DNA from: an uncultured Nitrospira sp.
GTDB taxonomy: Bacteria > Nitrospirota > Nitrospiria > Nitrospirales > Nitrospiraceae
Reading direction: 5' to 3'
DNA length: 64,000 bases
Assembly: GCA_902500775.1 (NCBI GenBank)
Contig: CABVRZ010000018.1
Span: 1 to 64,000 of the forward strand
The notes below the pieces were generated by a model. The model worked only from the letters and a program-made list of their open reading frames with translations. It was not told the DNA's origin and made no database searches. Positions within the stretch are counted from its first letter, which is position 1; each line of letters begins with the position of its first letter. This document shows positions 1 to 8,106 of the stretch, piece after piece. The translations under genes were made by a program, and so were the position numbers.

Positions 1-78
1 ACATAAGAGGAATGACATGGACCATCAGCCGGAGAGGACCGCCGCCTGAATTCATGTACACACCTCTTGACGGTGGCT

Positions 79-321
79 CTACCCTTGGGCACACATTCCG
101 GTCACCAGCAATGCCAGTGAGGTCTGCAGCCAGTGTGATTCAGGGTGATCGAGCCCATACATCCCGAGAACGAATCCAAGCGCGATGGCAATGATACCGA
201 CCGATCGTGCGATGATGGCATTCAGCCGCCAATTCTTCGGGGAAGAGGTTTTAGAGGGTAGCATGGACTCATGGTACTCGTCGTTTGGTCGAAGATCAAT
301 TTCAGAGGCTGACATGGGCAC
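79..321 (-). CDS. Small two-helix membrane protein, function unknown
   Basis: Complete 80-residue protein. A polar N-terminus of about 30 residues is followed by a clear hydrophobic segment at residues 33-57 and a second, weaker one at 62-78. It starts 3 bases after the stop of the haem-motif lipoprotein gene, so the two are almost certainly co-transcribed and perhaps translationally coupled. I do not recognise the family. The likely location is the cytoplasmic membrane. Confidence 0.55.
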   Translation of the reverse strand: MPMSASEIDLRPNDEYHESMLPSKTSSPKNWRLNAIIARSVGIIAIALGFVLGMYGLDHPESHWLQTSLALLVTGMCAQG

Positions 322-324
322 TTC

Positions 325-1254
325 CTACCGGTGATAGCAGTTCATGGCTGGATCATCCGGTGGTGAGTTTGCCGCGCAGCTTGGACCCATAGGTCGCGGA
401 GCTCGGACATATCCCTCCATAGTGTAATTCTTTTTTAACATCTCGATGTGTAGTTCGTGGCAGGATCCTGAGCAACCAGTCGTCGTTGGCAGCGGATTAT
501 TCAGGACCATGGATTTGCCCCCGATTGGGATAAAGCGGGGATAGATGATCGTTGTGGACCCGAATGTAAGGTGTCCCTGAGCAGAGGATTGCTCAACTCG
601 AGTGCTAAATGTTGGGCGAGGATGCTCTGGTCTCAACACGGTGGCCCAGGTGGGATCATCAGGGGCATAGAGGAAGGCGTTGTTCCCACGATGGCATTCG
701 GTACAGGCGACGGTGCCTGGGGGAAATCCTTGGACTGGATCGCGGAGTGAGGTGATGGGGATGTCGGTGGTCTCAGGTGTCCAATTCGTGTGTGAGGAGA
801 TCGGATCGTTGCCCCAAAAACAGGCATGTCCAGTGCTAGCGCTTTGGCAGATGATTTGAAATGATCCTCCATTCCTCCCGAGTGCGATGCAGGCGCCCTT
901 CTCCTGAAGTGGGGCGTAAGACCAGACGCTTGCGAACGAGGTTTCATCGACCGGAGTCTGTTCCAGGCCATTCGGTGTGAGGAGTATCGTTCTGAGATTG
1001 CCGTGACTCTCCCATTTCGGTGAGGATCGTTTCCAGTCTGGCGGAATCGGTACCCCTTTGGCACGGCATGTTTCTATGTAGCGGTCCTCGCTGTTGAGGG
1101 CTACCAGGGTTGGCTGAGTGGGGATAGGGCTTGGGGGGAATGTCCTTTCAGTCGATGACTCCTTCAAGGAGCAACTCCCGAGCAACACACAGACGAAGGC
1201 CAGGCTCGACGCATTGAGGAATCTTGCTGGTGTTTCACGCTCCCAGGACCCCAT
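325..1254 (-). CDS. Putative c-type haem-binding lipoprotein
   Basis: 309 residues from the ATG at 1254, which has GGAGG five bases upstream; the GTG six bases further out would overlap that site. The signal peptide ends in a lipobox LLGSC (Cys28), so the mature protein should be lipid-anchored outside the inner membrane. There is one canonical CxxCH haem site (CTECH, about residues 184-188), one CxxxCH site (CSGSCH, about 261-266) and a late C-x13-C followed by YHR near the C-terminus. The fold is not one I recognise. The haem sites suggest a periplasmic electron carrier or sensor, which is inference. It is followed 3 bases later by a small membrane protein. Confidence 0.65.
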   Translation of the reverse strand: MGSWERETPARFLNASSLAFVCVLLGSCSLKESSTERTFPPSPIPTQPTLVALNSEDRYIETCRAKGVPIPPDWKRSSPKWESHGNLRTILLTPNGLEQTPVDETSFASVWSYAPLQEKGACIALGRNGGSFQIICQSASTGHACFWGNDPISSHTNWTPETTDIPITSLRDPVQGFPPGTVACTECHRGNNAFLYAPDDPTWATVLRPEHPRPTFSTRVEQSSAQGHLTFGSTTIIYPRFIPIGGKSMVLNNPLPTTTGCSGSCHELHIEMLKKNYTMEGYVRAPRPMGPSCAANSPPDDPAMNCYHR

Positions 1255-1286
1255 TCGCACCTCCGATATAGTCTTCTATAGACAGC

Positions 1287-1475
1287 GTGCCTGATCATAC
1301 AATGGATATCAAGGTGTGCTCATCGGACTCTGTTGGCCAGTACTTGAACTGCGGTCAGAGCTACGATATTTCCGAGTACCAATGGGACGGCCCAGCGTTG
1401 CCACCAAAGTGCATCCGGTGTCACCGCGTAGGGCTGTGGCCAAGCGATGTTGATGAATTCAATAGTCACCGGTGA
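1287..1475 (+). CDS. Possible small zinc-ribbon-like protein
   Basis: 62-residue frame opening with GTG at 1287; an in-frame ATG lies at 1302. Cys11 and Cys22, then the pair CIRC (about residues 42-45) followed by His, are spaced like a four-cysteine zinc knuckle around a WDG segment. It is divergent from the haem lipoprotein gene. No strong ribosome site is visible, so it may be spurious or a remnant. If it is not real, 1255-1753 is an empty stretch of about 500 bases; I see no RNA gene there, including no SRP RNA next to tadA. Confidence 0.3.
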   Translation: MPDHTMDIKVCSSDSVGQYLNCGQSYDISEYQWDGPALPPKCIRCHRVGLWPSDVDEFNSHR

Positions 1476-1753
1476 AACGCAAGCACGTTGATCAGCAGAC
1501 CCTATCGGCCTAGCTTCAACTCACCTCGCAACGGGTCTCATTACCCTGCGACGCGCGAAAAGAGTCTCATGCCCGTTGTCATGGTGGACATGCTGTAGAG
1601 TGCAATGACTGGTGAGCCCATGGCGAATCCGAGGGTGAGACTGTTCCAAAAACTGAGATGGCAATGAAGGAAGTGCGGAGACGTTGGAACAGAGGGGCTA
1701 GTATTGGGATATTCTGTTGCTGACGCCGTGGTGCTCTGGGTGCCTTCCCTGAT

Positions 1754-2254
1754 TTAGGATCCTAATGTTGGGAGCCGGCGTTGTTCTGAAGGACTCCCTC
1801 TCTTGAGTCGGAAAAAATCCTGCAAGAGTTCTCGGCTCTGGTCTTCACGCAGGCCTCCAGTCACCTGGACGCGATGGTTGAAGCGGCGTTCAGAAGGAAT
1901 ATCAAGGATGGAACCACAGGCTCCTGCCTTGGGATCCCAGGCGCCAAACACGAGTCTGGCGATGCGAGCTTGCACAATAGCTCCGGCGCACATCGGGCAG
2001 GGTTCCAGTGTCACATAGAGTGTGGTGTGAGTGAGGCGCCACGTTTTCAAGTGCTCGGCTGCTTTTCTGATGACAATGATCTCCGCGTGCGCGGTTGGAT
2101 CTTGTGAGATCTCACGATAGTTGTGAGCGGACGCGACAATGCGGTTGTCAGAGACCAGTACGGCGCCAATTGGGACTTCCCCGACGAGGGGAGCCAGGCG
2201 AGCTTGTTCAAGCGCAAGCTCCATGAATCGAGAATCATCGCTGTCTGGTTCCAT
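1754..2254 (-). CDS. tadA: tRNA-specific adenosine deaminase TadA
   Basis: Deaminates A34 to inosine in the anticodon of tRNA-Arg(ACG). It is a cytidine-deaminase-fold zinc enzyme. Counting from the longer reading (GTG at 2302), the catalytic HAE is at residues 72-74 and the zinc-binding PCPMC at 101-105, in the usual order. The ATG at 2254 is chosen because it leaves a short N-terminus of family length before MELALEQA. The ribosome site is weak, so the start is uncertain by up to 16 codons. The C-terminal FFRLKR is typical of the family. The gene stands alone between unrelated genes. Confidence 0.93.
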   Translation of the reverse strand: MEPDSDDSRFMELALEQARLAPLVGEVPIGAVLVSDNRIVASAHNYREISQDPTAHAEIIVIRKAAEHLKTWRLTHTTLYVTLEPCPMCAGAIVQARIARLVFGAWDPKAGACGSILDIPSERRFNHRVQVTGGLREDQSRELLQDFFRLKRGSPSEQRRLPTLGS

Positions 2255-2362
2255 CGAAGGAGATGCTGTAGGATCTCTCACCGTCACAATGCATGCTAGC
2301 ACAGGCAGGAGAGGGAGAGACAGGAAAGCGGAGACTTGGTGCGCATGGGCGATCCGGTACTC

Positions 2363-3016
2363 TTATGGGATGGGCGTTGGTCTTGCGCGTTGTTGAAGGA
2401 GTTGGGCTTTCAGTGTATTCAGTTCGGCCTCGCGCTGGATCAGTTGGTCTTTTACCTCCGTCAATTCCGTGATACGCAGCTGTAACTCTGCCTGAGTCTG
2501 TGCGAAGGACTCGTCTCGCTCTCTGAGTTGCTGCTGGAGAGTGGCCAACTTGGCCTGCGCTTCGGCCGCTTGTGTCTGCAGCTCCGCGACTTGTCCTGCG
2601 GTGGCAGTTTCTTGGGGAGAGGAATTCCAACTTAACAGTGCCAGCACACCCAGCACAGCGAGGAACAGCATGCTCAGGCCCCACCCAAAGGATGAGGCCG
2701 AGGTCGTTGATGGTGGGAAGAGGTGATTCATCCATTCACCGGGCTCAAGGCTGGGCTTGGTAGACGGATTGGCGGTCTCGTCTGATGAGAGCGGCAGTGT
2801 GCGAGTACCCATGATCTTTGCCTTGAGATTACGGGGAGGGGGGACGAGGGTAAGTTCAAATGGAATCACCATGGCGACCGACTGGTACTCCTTCAGTCTG
2901 GTATGGCAAGGAATACATCCGGACAGCAGGTGGGCCTCCAGTGCTTGCCGCTCGATCTTTTCTAACGCACCGATTGCATAGAAGGGAACATGGCGTTCGA
3001 GATCTTGATGTGTCAT
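2363..3016 (-). CDS. Membrane anti-sigma factor with zinc motif and C-terminal coiled coil
   Basis: 217 residues. The N-terminal zinc anti-sigma motif is His29-x4-Cys34-x2-Cys37. A linker, one transmembrane helix (about 111-130) and an unusual Gln/Glu/Leu-rich coiled coil (about 140-210) follow, ending in a short Pro tail. Its ATG overlaps the stop of the upstream sigma-factor gene (ATGA), the classic arrangement of an ECF sigma/anti-sigma pair. It presumably holds the sigma factor at the membrane until an envelope signal releases it. The coiled coil replaces the RskA-type C-terminal domain of many such proteins and would lie in the periplasm. Confidence 0.85.
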   Translation of the reverse strand: MTHQDLERHVPFYAIGALEKIERQALEAHLLSGCIPCHTRLKEYQSVAMVIPFELTLVPPPRNLKAKIMGTRTLPLSSDETANPSTKPSLEPGEWMNHLFPPSTTSASSFGWGLSMLFLAVLGVLALLSWNSSPQETATAGQVAELQTQAAEAQAKLATLQQQLRERDESFAQTQAELQLRITELTEVKDQLIQREAELNTLKAQLLQQRARPTPIP

Positions 3017-3603
3017 GCAGAGAGATCTTCCTCCCAGTAGGCCTGGATGGACTGATGCAGGTTCGACATGCCGAGCGTGAGGTGAGTGATCACCACGTCG
3101 AGTGACTGATCGAGTCGCGTCGCAATCTCCGCTGGAAGAAGGCCCTCGTAGTACGCCAATTCAATTGCGTGTCGGTGCATCGTCGGCAGATCGTCCAATG
3201 TTTTACTGATCACGATGCGAAGGGCTTGGTCTGCTGGAGCCTCGAATTGCCCTGGTAAGGCTGCTTGCTCGGCACCTTCGGGTGGTACAGTCTGACGACG
3301 TGGGTGAAGGCCGGACGCTCGTAGTCGATCGAGGGCTCGACCGCGGGTTAAGGTGATGAGCCATGCGATCGGCGTACCGCGTCCGACGTCATAGCGAACA
3401 GATCGCTTCCACACATCAACGTAGACTTCCTCAAGGACCTGAGCGGCGTCCTCTCGACTGCCGAGTATCCTCAAGGCCAAGCTGAACAGTACCGTGCTTG
3501 ATTGATCATAGAGCTCGTTGAACGCATAGTCGTCGCCCTTTCCGGCTCGGATGGCGACTGTGGGGTCAATGGTCGAAGCGGCGCGGTGCGTAACCGTGTC
3601 CAT
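3013..3603 (-). CDS. ECF-family RNA polymerase sigma factor (SigK-like)
   Basis: 196 residues from the ATG at 3603. A longer reading to 3795 adds 64 residues unlike the family, so it is rejected. Region 2 covers the helix ending in the LRILGSREDAAQ and VWKRS segments (DNA opening and -10 recognition). Region 4 lies near the C-terminus, with the LPTMHRHAIELAYYEGL helix and the ATRLDQ turn (-35 recognition). The gene overlaps the anti-sigma gene by four bases. Such pairs usually autoregulate, but no matching promoter could be identified with confidence upstream. Confidence 0.88.
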   Translation of the reverse strand: MDTVTHRAASTIDPTVAIRAGKGDDYAFNELYDQSSTVLFSLALRILGSREDAAQVLEEVYVDVWKRSVRYDVGRGTPIAWLITLTRGRALDRLRASGLHPRRQTVPPEGAEQAALPGQFEAPADQALRIVISKTLDDLPTMHRHAIELAYYEGLLPAEIATRLDQSLDVVITHLTLGMSNLHQSIQAYWEEDLSA

Positions 3604-3920
3604 AGGATGATAGCGATTTGGAATCAGATGATGCTCTGGTGACTGATGACAACTATAACACCTTGAATTTGGGGCAAGAAGAATTCGCGCAAAAGAATAT
3701 TGACTCGGGTAAGTTCGAAAATGGAATTGTTGTTGATTTCCCATGGCGGTCGCCGCCCGCAGATTTGTGGGATGTGCGGAGGGAGTCGTGAGCATGATCC
3801 GATCGCGTCTTAAGAAAAGAAGGCCGCGACTCGGCTGGCTTTCAGTCGTACGGAGCTACCCAGGTACTACGGCCATCATGCGGGAAAAGGTGTGTTCACG
3901 TGAGGTTGCCACACTCACCA
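3604..3920. other. Intergenic region with one structured element
   Basis: No gene is seen in these 317 bases between the sigma factor and the glycosyltransferase-like gene. The upstream part carries the promoter of the sigma operon by position. The only notable structure is the branched hairpin at 3822-3874, listed separately. Confidence 0.5.
3822..3874 (-). terminator. Branched hairpin with pyrimidine tail, possible terminator or structured RNA
   Basis: Read on the minus strand, an outer stem GGCCG/CGGCC (3870-3874 with 3822-3826) encloses a perfect CGACT/AGTCG stem (3844-3848 with 3827-3831) and a region with GTAC repeats that could form a third arm. The outer stem is followed at once by TTCTTTTCTT. 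It lies about 47 bases after the stop of the minus-strand glycosyltransferase-like gene, so a terminator is the simplest reading. The branched form could also be a leader RNA for the sigma operon. Confidence 0.4.
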
Positions 3921-5015
3921 TCAATGTCTGTCTCTGCTAAAGTACGGTGCCAACATAGTTGCTGCTTCGCGTGCACCACTGGGCTCTGGAGGTGGGGGCG
4001 TAGGGGGAAGGCTCAGGGCTTGTTCAAGCGTTGTGGCCCATTGGCCTTTCATGAAGTCACCTATGGAAAGCTCGACCCCTCTCCCGTAACGGTGCAGGTA
4101 ATCGACCAACGATTGTTCGTCCCCGAAGTTGTATCGCCGAACGTACACAATCGGCACCTGTACGGTAACTGCTTCAACGAGCGTTCCATACCCTGGCTTT
4201 GTCATGATCAGATCAACGGACGCGAGCAATGTTTTGAATGAGAATGGGAGCGCATTGAGCGAGATGAATCGCGTACTGCCTGAGGGAACAGAGCCGTCAA
4301 AGAGAAATCGATAGCCAGAAAGTGACTCGATCGTCTCGAAGGGGAGCGAGGTCAGCGGAATCCCTCCGAATCCAATCAGCACTGTTCGCTCACCAGGCAT
4401 GAGGGCCAGGAACTCGGCCAATTTTGTCCGGCCGGGGGCAGCCGGTTCGGCAATCGGGTGAAGGGTCATGACGCGCTGGAAACAACTCAATGTTGGAGAC
4501 GGAGTGATGCGTAAGGCGAGATCGGCTTGGCCATAGGCCTGTTGGATCAACCGTAAGATGGCCTGACCTTCGATCGAAGGAGGTGCCTCATATTCAGACA
4601 GAATCAGGTCCCAGGTAAAACTGGCAAGTGCAACAGTCGGAATGGAAGCAGCTTTTCCCGCTGCCAATGCGAGATATGGAGTATCGGCGAGAATGAGATT
4701 CGGCTGAGCCGCCCTCATAGATTCGATTTCCGTGAGAAGCCGCTCGTTCCACGTGCTGTGGAAACGGTGGTGCTCATGCCAGGTCGCCTCGATGTTGATA
4801 GTCATGGGGCCCTGCTGAATGCAGCCGACGTCTTGTTGAACGGGACTGATTTCCCATGGAACCTTGAGACGATCGATGAAGAATGATGCGGGAACGGTCG
4901 TCCGCAGGAGCACTCGGAGGTCAGGAACAAGACCACCTAATGCATTGAGCACCGGTACCACTTGAGCAGCGTGCCCAAATCCGTGTGCGGAGATGGCGGC
5001 CCAGATCAGCGGCAT
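3921..5015 (-). CDS. GT-B-fold glycosyltransferase-like protein
   Basis: 364 residues. The N-terminal SAHGFGHAAQ (residues 9-18) is the glycine/histidine motif seen in MurG/UDP-glucosyltransferase-like proteins and in the N-terminal half of plant arabinokinases. A C-terminal donor-binding segment has TKPGYGTLVEA (about 273-283), where the sugar nucleotide usually sits. Length and motif order fit a GT-B enzyme. Substrate is unknown. It is a single gene, followed by a possible terminator. Confidence 0.65.
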   Translation of the reverse strand: MPLIWAAISAHGFGHAAQVVPVLNALGGLVPDLRVLLRTTVPASFFIDRLKVPWEISPVQQDVGCIQQGPMTINIEATWHEHHRFHSTWNERLLTEIESMRAAQPNLILADTPYLALAAGKAASIPTVALASFTWDLILSEYEAPPSIEGQAILRLIQQAYGQADLALRITPSPTLSCFQRVMTLHPIAEPAAPGRTKLAEFLALMPGERTVLIGFGGIPLTSLPFETIESLSGYRFLFDGSVPSGSTRFISLNALPFSFKTLLASVDLIMTKPGYGTLVEAVTVQVPIVYVRRYNFGDEQSLVDYLHRYGRGVELSIGDFMKGQWATTLEQALSLPPTPPPPEPSGAREAATMLAPYFSRDRH

Positions 5016-5066
5016 AGGCAGGATGCGTGCACGTTATCAGGGATGTCCCGTATTAGACGGATAGAC

Positions 5067-5267
5067 TCAACTATTGGAATGGTCCGACTCCATAGGGGCG
5101 ATGTTATACAATAACTCAAGATCAAACTCGTCAACCAATTCATTGAAGGCGCTGGCCCCAAGGTCGGAACGAACTTCTGCCATGACCAAGTCAATGGCTG
5201 GGGCGGCATGCTGGCCATACTGCGTGACGGCTGAGTCAATTCGTTTTCTGGCATCGTCGAGGTTCAC
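5067..5267 (-). CDS. Small acidic conserved-type protein, unknown
   Basis: 66 residues from a GTG at 5267 preceded by AAGGAG at proper spacing. It is soluble, helical and acidic towards the C-terminus, with no cysteine or membrane segment. It sits between a TPR gene and the glycosyltransferase-like gene on the same strand, so all three may be one transcript. I do not recognise the family. Confidence 0.6.
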   Translation of the reverse strand: MNLDDARKRIDSAVTQYGQHAAPAIDLVMAEVRSDLGASAFNELVDEFDLELLYNIAPMESDHSNS

Positions 5268-5300
5268 GGCCGGTCTCCTTCATGTATGGTAGCGGTCCAA

Positions 5301-5618
5301 TCATCCTAGTACACGTAGTAGTTCCTGCATTTCGGGAACCAGATCTCTCCCGCCATTAGAGCGTCCAGAAAGCACGGCCTCAATTCCAGCCGTGAGAACA
5401 GGCTTGGCCTCGGCGTGCCTTCCCAGTTGGATCAACGTACGGCCTAAGGTCAGATGAGAAGCGGCGTGCGTTGGGTCCAGTTGGGCGGCGACCGTCAGAT
5501 GCTCAACCGCTTCCTCCAGGCTACCGCCTTCTTGGAGTATCTTGTTCCCGAGTCCATAGCGACCCAGGAACCCCTTGGGATTCTTGGCCACCATCTGACG
5601 GAAAGCATCAATGTCCAT
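5301..5618 (-). CDS. TPR-repeat protein
   Basis: 105 residues with two consecutive tetratricopeptide-like helical pairs (about residues 18-50 and 52-85). These include the typical GRYGLGN...EEAVEHLTVAAQLDPTHA pattern and a second unit beginning ASHLTLGRTL. It has no signal peptide, so it is cytoplasmic and probably a protein-protein adaptor. The partner is unknown. Confidence 0.75.
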   Translation of the reverse strand: MDIDAFRQMVAKNPKGFLGRYGLGNKILQEGGSLEEAVEHLTVAAQLDPTHAASHLTLGRTLIQLGRHAEAKPVLTAGIEAVLSGRSNGGRDLVPEMQELLRVLG

Positions 5619-5721
5619 AGCACCTACCGAATCTGCTGTTCAAATTCTCAGGGTACTATAGCACTGGAATGGCAGGATCAGCCACAGGGGAACATGGTTG
5701 GTGCAACGGGTCAGGTGTTTT

Positions 5722-6474
5722 TTATGGTAGTGGGGGTGTCGTCGTAGGAACAGTCGACCGTGTGGGGAAGGTGGTTGAGGGCCTTTGGGGCCTCACGGTC
5801 ACCGTGCGAATACCGGGGTCAGAGGCAGGAGCGCTGCTGGCCATATAGAGTGTCGTGTCGCGGACCAGTTGGGTCGTCAGTTCTGTCAGGCAGGCTTCCG
5901 TGACGTATCCCTTCAGCTCATCGATCATGACCGGTGTCGCGCCAAATAATTTGTACTGAACTGTGCCGGATGAGGTGCCTTCGTACCGTTTTACCTGTCC
6001 GTCCCAGCGTTCAAGTTCAAGACTGACCTTGGCCGCATAGTCGTACTCAAAGTCGACCAGGGGCGAAAGTAGAAACATGGAACCACCAAGGATGATGCCC
6101 TTGAATGCAGAGAGCCACGAATGAGGCTCGATGGTTTCGTCCACCGTGATGCGTGCTGAAACGATTTTGTCGCCAAGTGACTCTGACTTCGATCCGAACG
6201 GAATCAACGTCGAGAAAAGACGGGTGTTCTGAACCGTAGTAAGAATCCGCCGTTCGGCTTCAGCCGATGGATTTTGTGGTGCACCGTTCCGTGACAGTTG
6301 AAACGAGTCCATGACCAATGGAACCCGCTCATGATTGACAAGCGAGTGCGTCTCAGCTGACTGCGACTGTGACGAAGCAGGCTTTAATTCGATGGATCGT
6401 GTGCATCCGGTGTTGAAGTAAACGACAACTCCAAGGATACTCACCATCGACCAACGAAACGCATGTATCGTCAT
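5722..6474 (-). CDS. Lipoprotein, unknown function
   Basis: 250 residues from the ATG at 6474 (MTIHAFRW); an upstream reading to 6510 overlaps the preceding gene. The signal peptide ends in a lipobox-like FNTGC. A predicted mixed domain of about 150 residues follows, with one hydrophobic stretch (about 125-140) that could be buried or membrane-associated. The tail is rich in Thr, Pro and Arg. It lies 14 bases after the PagL-like gene on the same strand, so a joint envelope role is likely. The family is not recognised. Confidence 0.65.
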   Translation of the reverse strand: MTIHAFRWSMVSILGVVVYFNTGCTRSIELKPASSQSQSAETHSLVNHERVPLVMDSFQLSRNGAPQNPSAEAERRILTTVQNTRLFSTLIPFGSKSESLGDKIVSARITVDETIEPHSWLSAFKGIILGGSMFLLSPLVDFEYDYAAKVSLELERWDGQVKRYEGTSSGTVQYKLFGATPVMIDELKGYVTEACLTELTTQLVRDTTLYMASSAPASDPGIRTVTVRPQRPSTTFPTRSTVPTTTPPLP

Positions 6475-6487
6475 GATCACCGTCTCC

Positions 6488-7090
6488 TCAGAAATAAAAG
6501 GAAAATCCACCGAAGGGCAGGCTCGCGTTCAGGCCAAGATTGGGGAAGGCTGTCCCGGCATTTGAGATATGGTGGAAGCGATATCCGGCGTTGAAGGCGA
6601 GCTGCGACGTGATAAACCATGACACGCCGACACCACCGGACAAGACGAAGTTGAATTCGTTGGCTTGTTCCCTGATCCGACCACCGAGATCTGTCCAGAA
6701 GGGCCCCCCGGTGAACTCCATGTAAGGGCGAATCCGACCCAAGGCGACGAAGGTGTATTTGATTCGTGGCGTGAACCCGATGCCATGCGTCACGATTGGT
6801 TCTCTGAATTCCAGGTAGACCATCTCCGCGCCGAGTGAGACCTGTCCCCGATACCAGCCGTCACCGACCGGGTCGGTCAAGGTGATCATCCATGATGGCA
6901 TCACGGCCGGCCCGTGCTGCTTCGTCGTGTGTAGTTCTGTGAGTCGGTGAGAGAACATATAACCGGCCGTCATCCCGACTTCTTGGGTGCCGACTGTGAT
7001 TGTGGGCGAGACGTCGTCGGCTTGAGCAATGGGAACTGTCATGATCAGACAAGACATGGCCGTCGCGACAATGTGGGCAACCCAAGTCAT
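6488..7090 (-). CDS. PagL-like outer-membrane barrel (lipid A deacylase family)
   Basis: 200 residues with a cleavable signal peptide (cut after AQA, about residue 24), amphipathic beta strands and a terminal aromatic residue (FSFYF), as in outer-membrane barrels. Near the C-terminus the segment RFHHISNAG matches the His-x-Ser-Asn active-site motif of PagL 3-O-deacylases. At the position of the third catalytic residue (His+14) I read Asn rather than Glu, so activity is uncertain. The family is often annotated acyloxyacyl hydrolase. It heads a two-gene unit with the lipoprotein downstream. Confidence 0.7.
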   Translation of the reverse strand: MTWVAHIVATAMSCLIMTVPIAQADDVSPTITVGTQEVGMTAGYMFSHRLTELHTTKQHGPAVMPSWMITLTDPVGDGWYRGQVSLGAEMVYLEFREPIVTHGIGFTPRIKYTFVALGRIRPYMEFTGGPFWTDLGGRIREQANEFNFVLSGGVGVSWFITSQLAFNAGYRFHHISNAGTAFPNLGLNASLPFGGFSFYF

Positions 7091-7255
7091 GTTCTCCCCC
7101 GTTACTATCCTGTCGGTTTCTATGAGACAAAACTTAATCCATAGGCGTTCCGATGTGCCGTGTTTTAAGGTAGCAGAGGATCGGGTTCTGTCCAGCAGAT
7201 CACAGGGTCGTGGGAGATCTGAAGCAGGCCAATGAGTTCGGTAATGTAGATGGAG

Positions 7256-8020
7256 CTATTCGGCGTGCTTCAGTTTGGCGTGGTGATGCAAGTCGGTCTG
7301 TAACTCAGGCAACGCATAACGTTGATCAAGAGATAGGACTCGATCGAGACAGCGTAAGGCAGATGTCCTGTCGCGTCGTGCCTCATATACCTGTGCCAGA
7401 TAGCGAAGAACCGCAGCCTCAGCAGGTTCGTTGCCGAGTTTGATGTAGTGTTCCGAGGCGTTGTTGAGGCAGCGCTCGGCTCCCAGGAGATCGCCTTGGT
7501 CAAGATAACATTTGCCGAGTTGGCTATACGTTACGGCCAGCCCTTCCTCGTTGCCGATCGTGCGATGGTGATCAAGGGCCTGTTTGAACGATGCGACAGC
7601 TTGGTCCCACTGGCTGGCACGGGATTCTTGGAGGGCAAGGTTGGTATAGAGGATGCCAAGACCACGATTGTCTTCCAGCTGATGCAGAAGATCCAAGGCT
7701 TCGAGATAGTAGGGGCGTGCCCGCGCTGAGTGGTCGGATGCAATGTGCAGATTGCCGAGGTTGACCAAGGTGTGGGCAACCGCCGTGAGGTTACCCTCGG
7801 TCCGTTGGATCTGAAGGACCTCGCGATAGCACTGCTCAGCATGAAGCAGGTCGTTCATGAGCGCACACGTATTGCCAAGGTTACCCAGAGAATCCGACAG
7901 TCTTTGTTGATGGCCTGCTCCTCGGTCATCAGCGACTGCTGCTTCCCAGGCGGTGCGAGCCTGAATCAGATCGCCACGATGAAGAAAGATTCGGGCGCGA
8001 TGTTTATGGTCTTCGCTCAT
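7256..8020 (-). CDS. TPR-repeat protein (about six repeats)
   Basis: 254 residues made almost wholly of tetratricopeptide repeats, starting with ARIFLHRGDLIQA and continuing through repeated GNLGNT, VNLGNLH, TNLALQES, SQLGKCY and RYLAQVYEA units. There is no signal peptide. This is the longer, kinesin-light-chain-like repeat form found in scaffold and regulatory proteins. No catalytic domain is attached, so only a binding role can be proposed. Confidence 0.8.
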   Translation of the reverse strand: MSEDHKHRARIFLHRGDLIQARTAWEAAVADDRGAGHQQRLSDSLGNLGNTCALMNDLLHAEQCYREVLQIQRTEGNLTAVAHTLVNLGNLHIASDHSARARPYYLEALDLLHQLEDNRGLGILYTNLALQESRASQWDQAVASFKQALDHHRTIGNEEGLAVTYSQLGKCYLDQGDLLGAERCLNNASEHYIKLGNEPAEAAVLRYLAQVYEARRDRTSALRCLDRVLSLDQRYALPELQTDLHHHAKLKHAE

Positions 8021-8106
8021 CGTTGTTCAGTGATCAGTACCCAGTTCTTAGAATTCAGAGTCTTCGAAATGAGCACTCGCAACTCAATACGCAGCACTAT
8101 TTGCTG

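Noticed and set aside
1476-1753. SRP RNA next to tadA
   Set aside because: The conserved core GGTCAGG...GGAAGGAAGCAGCC-type bases are absent on both strands.
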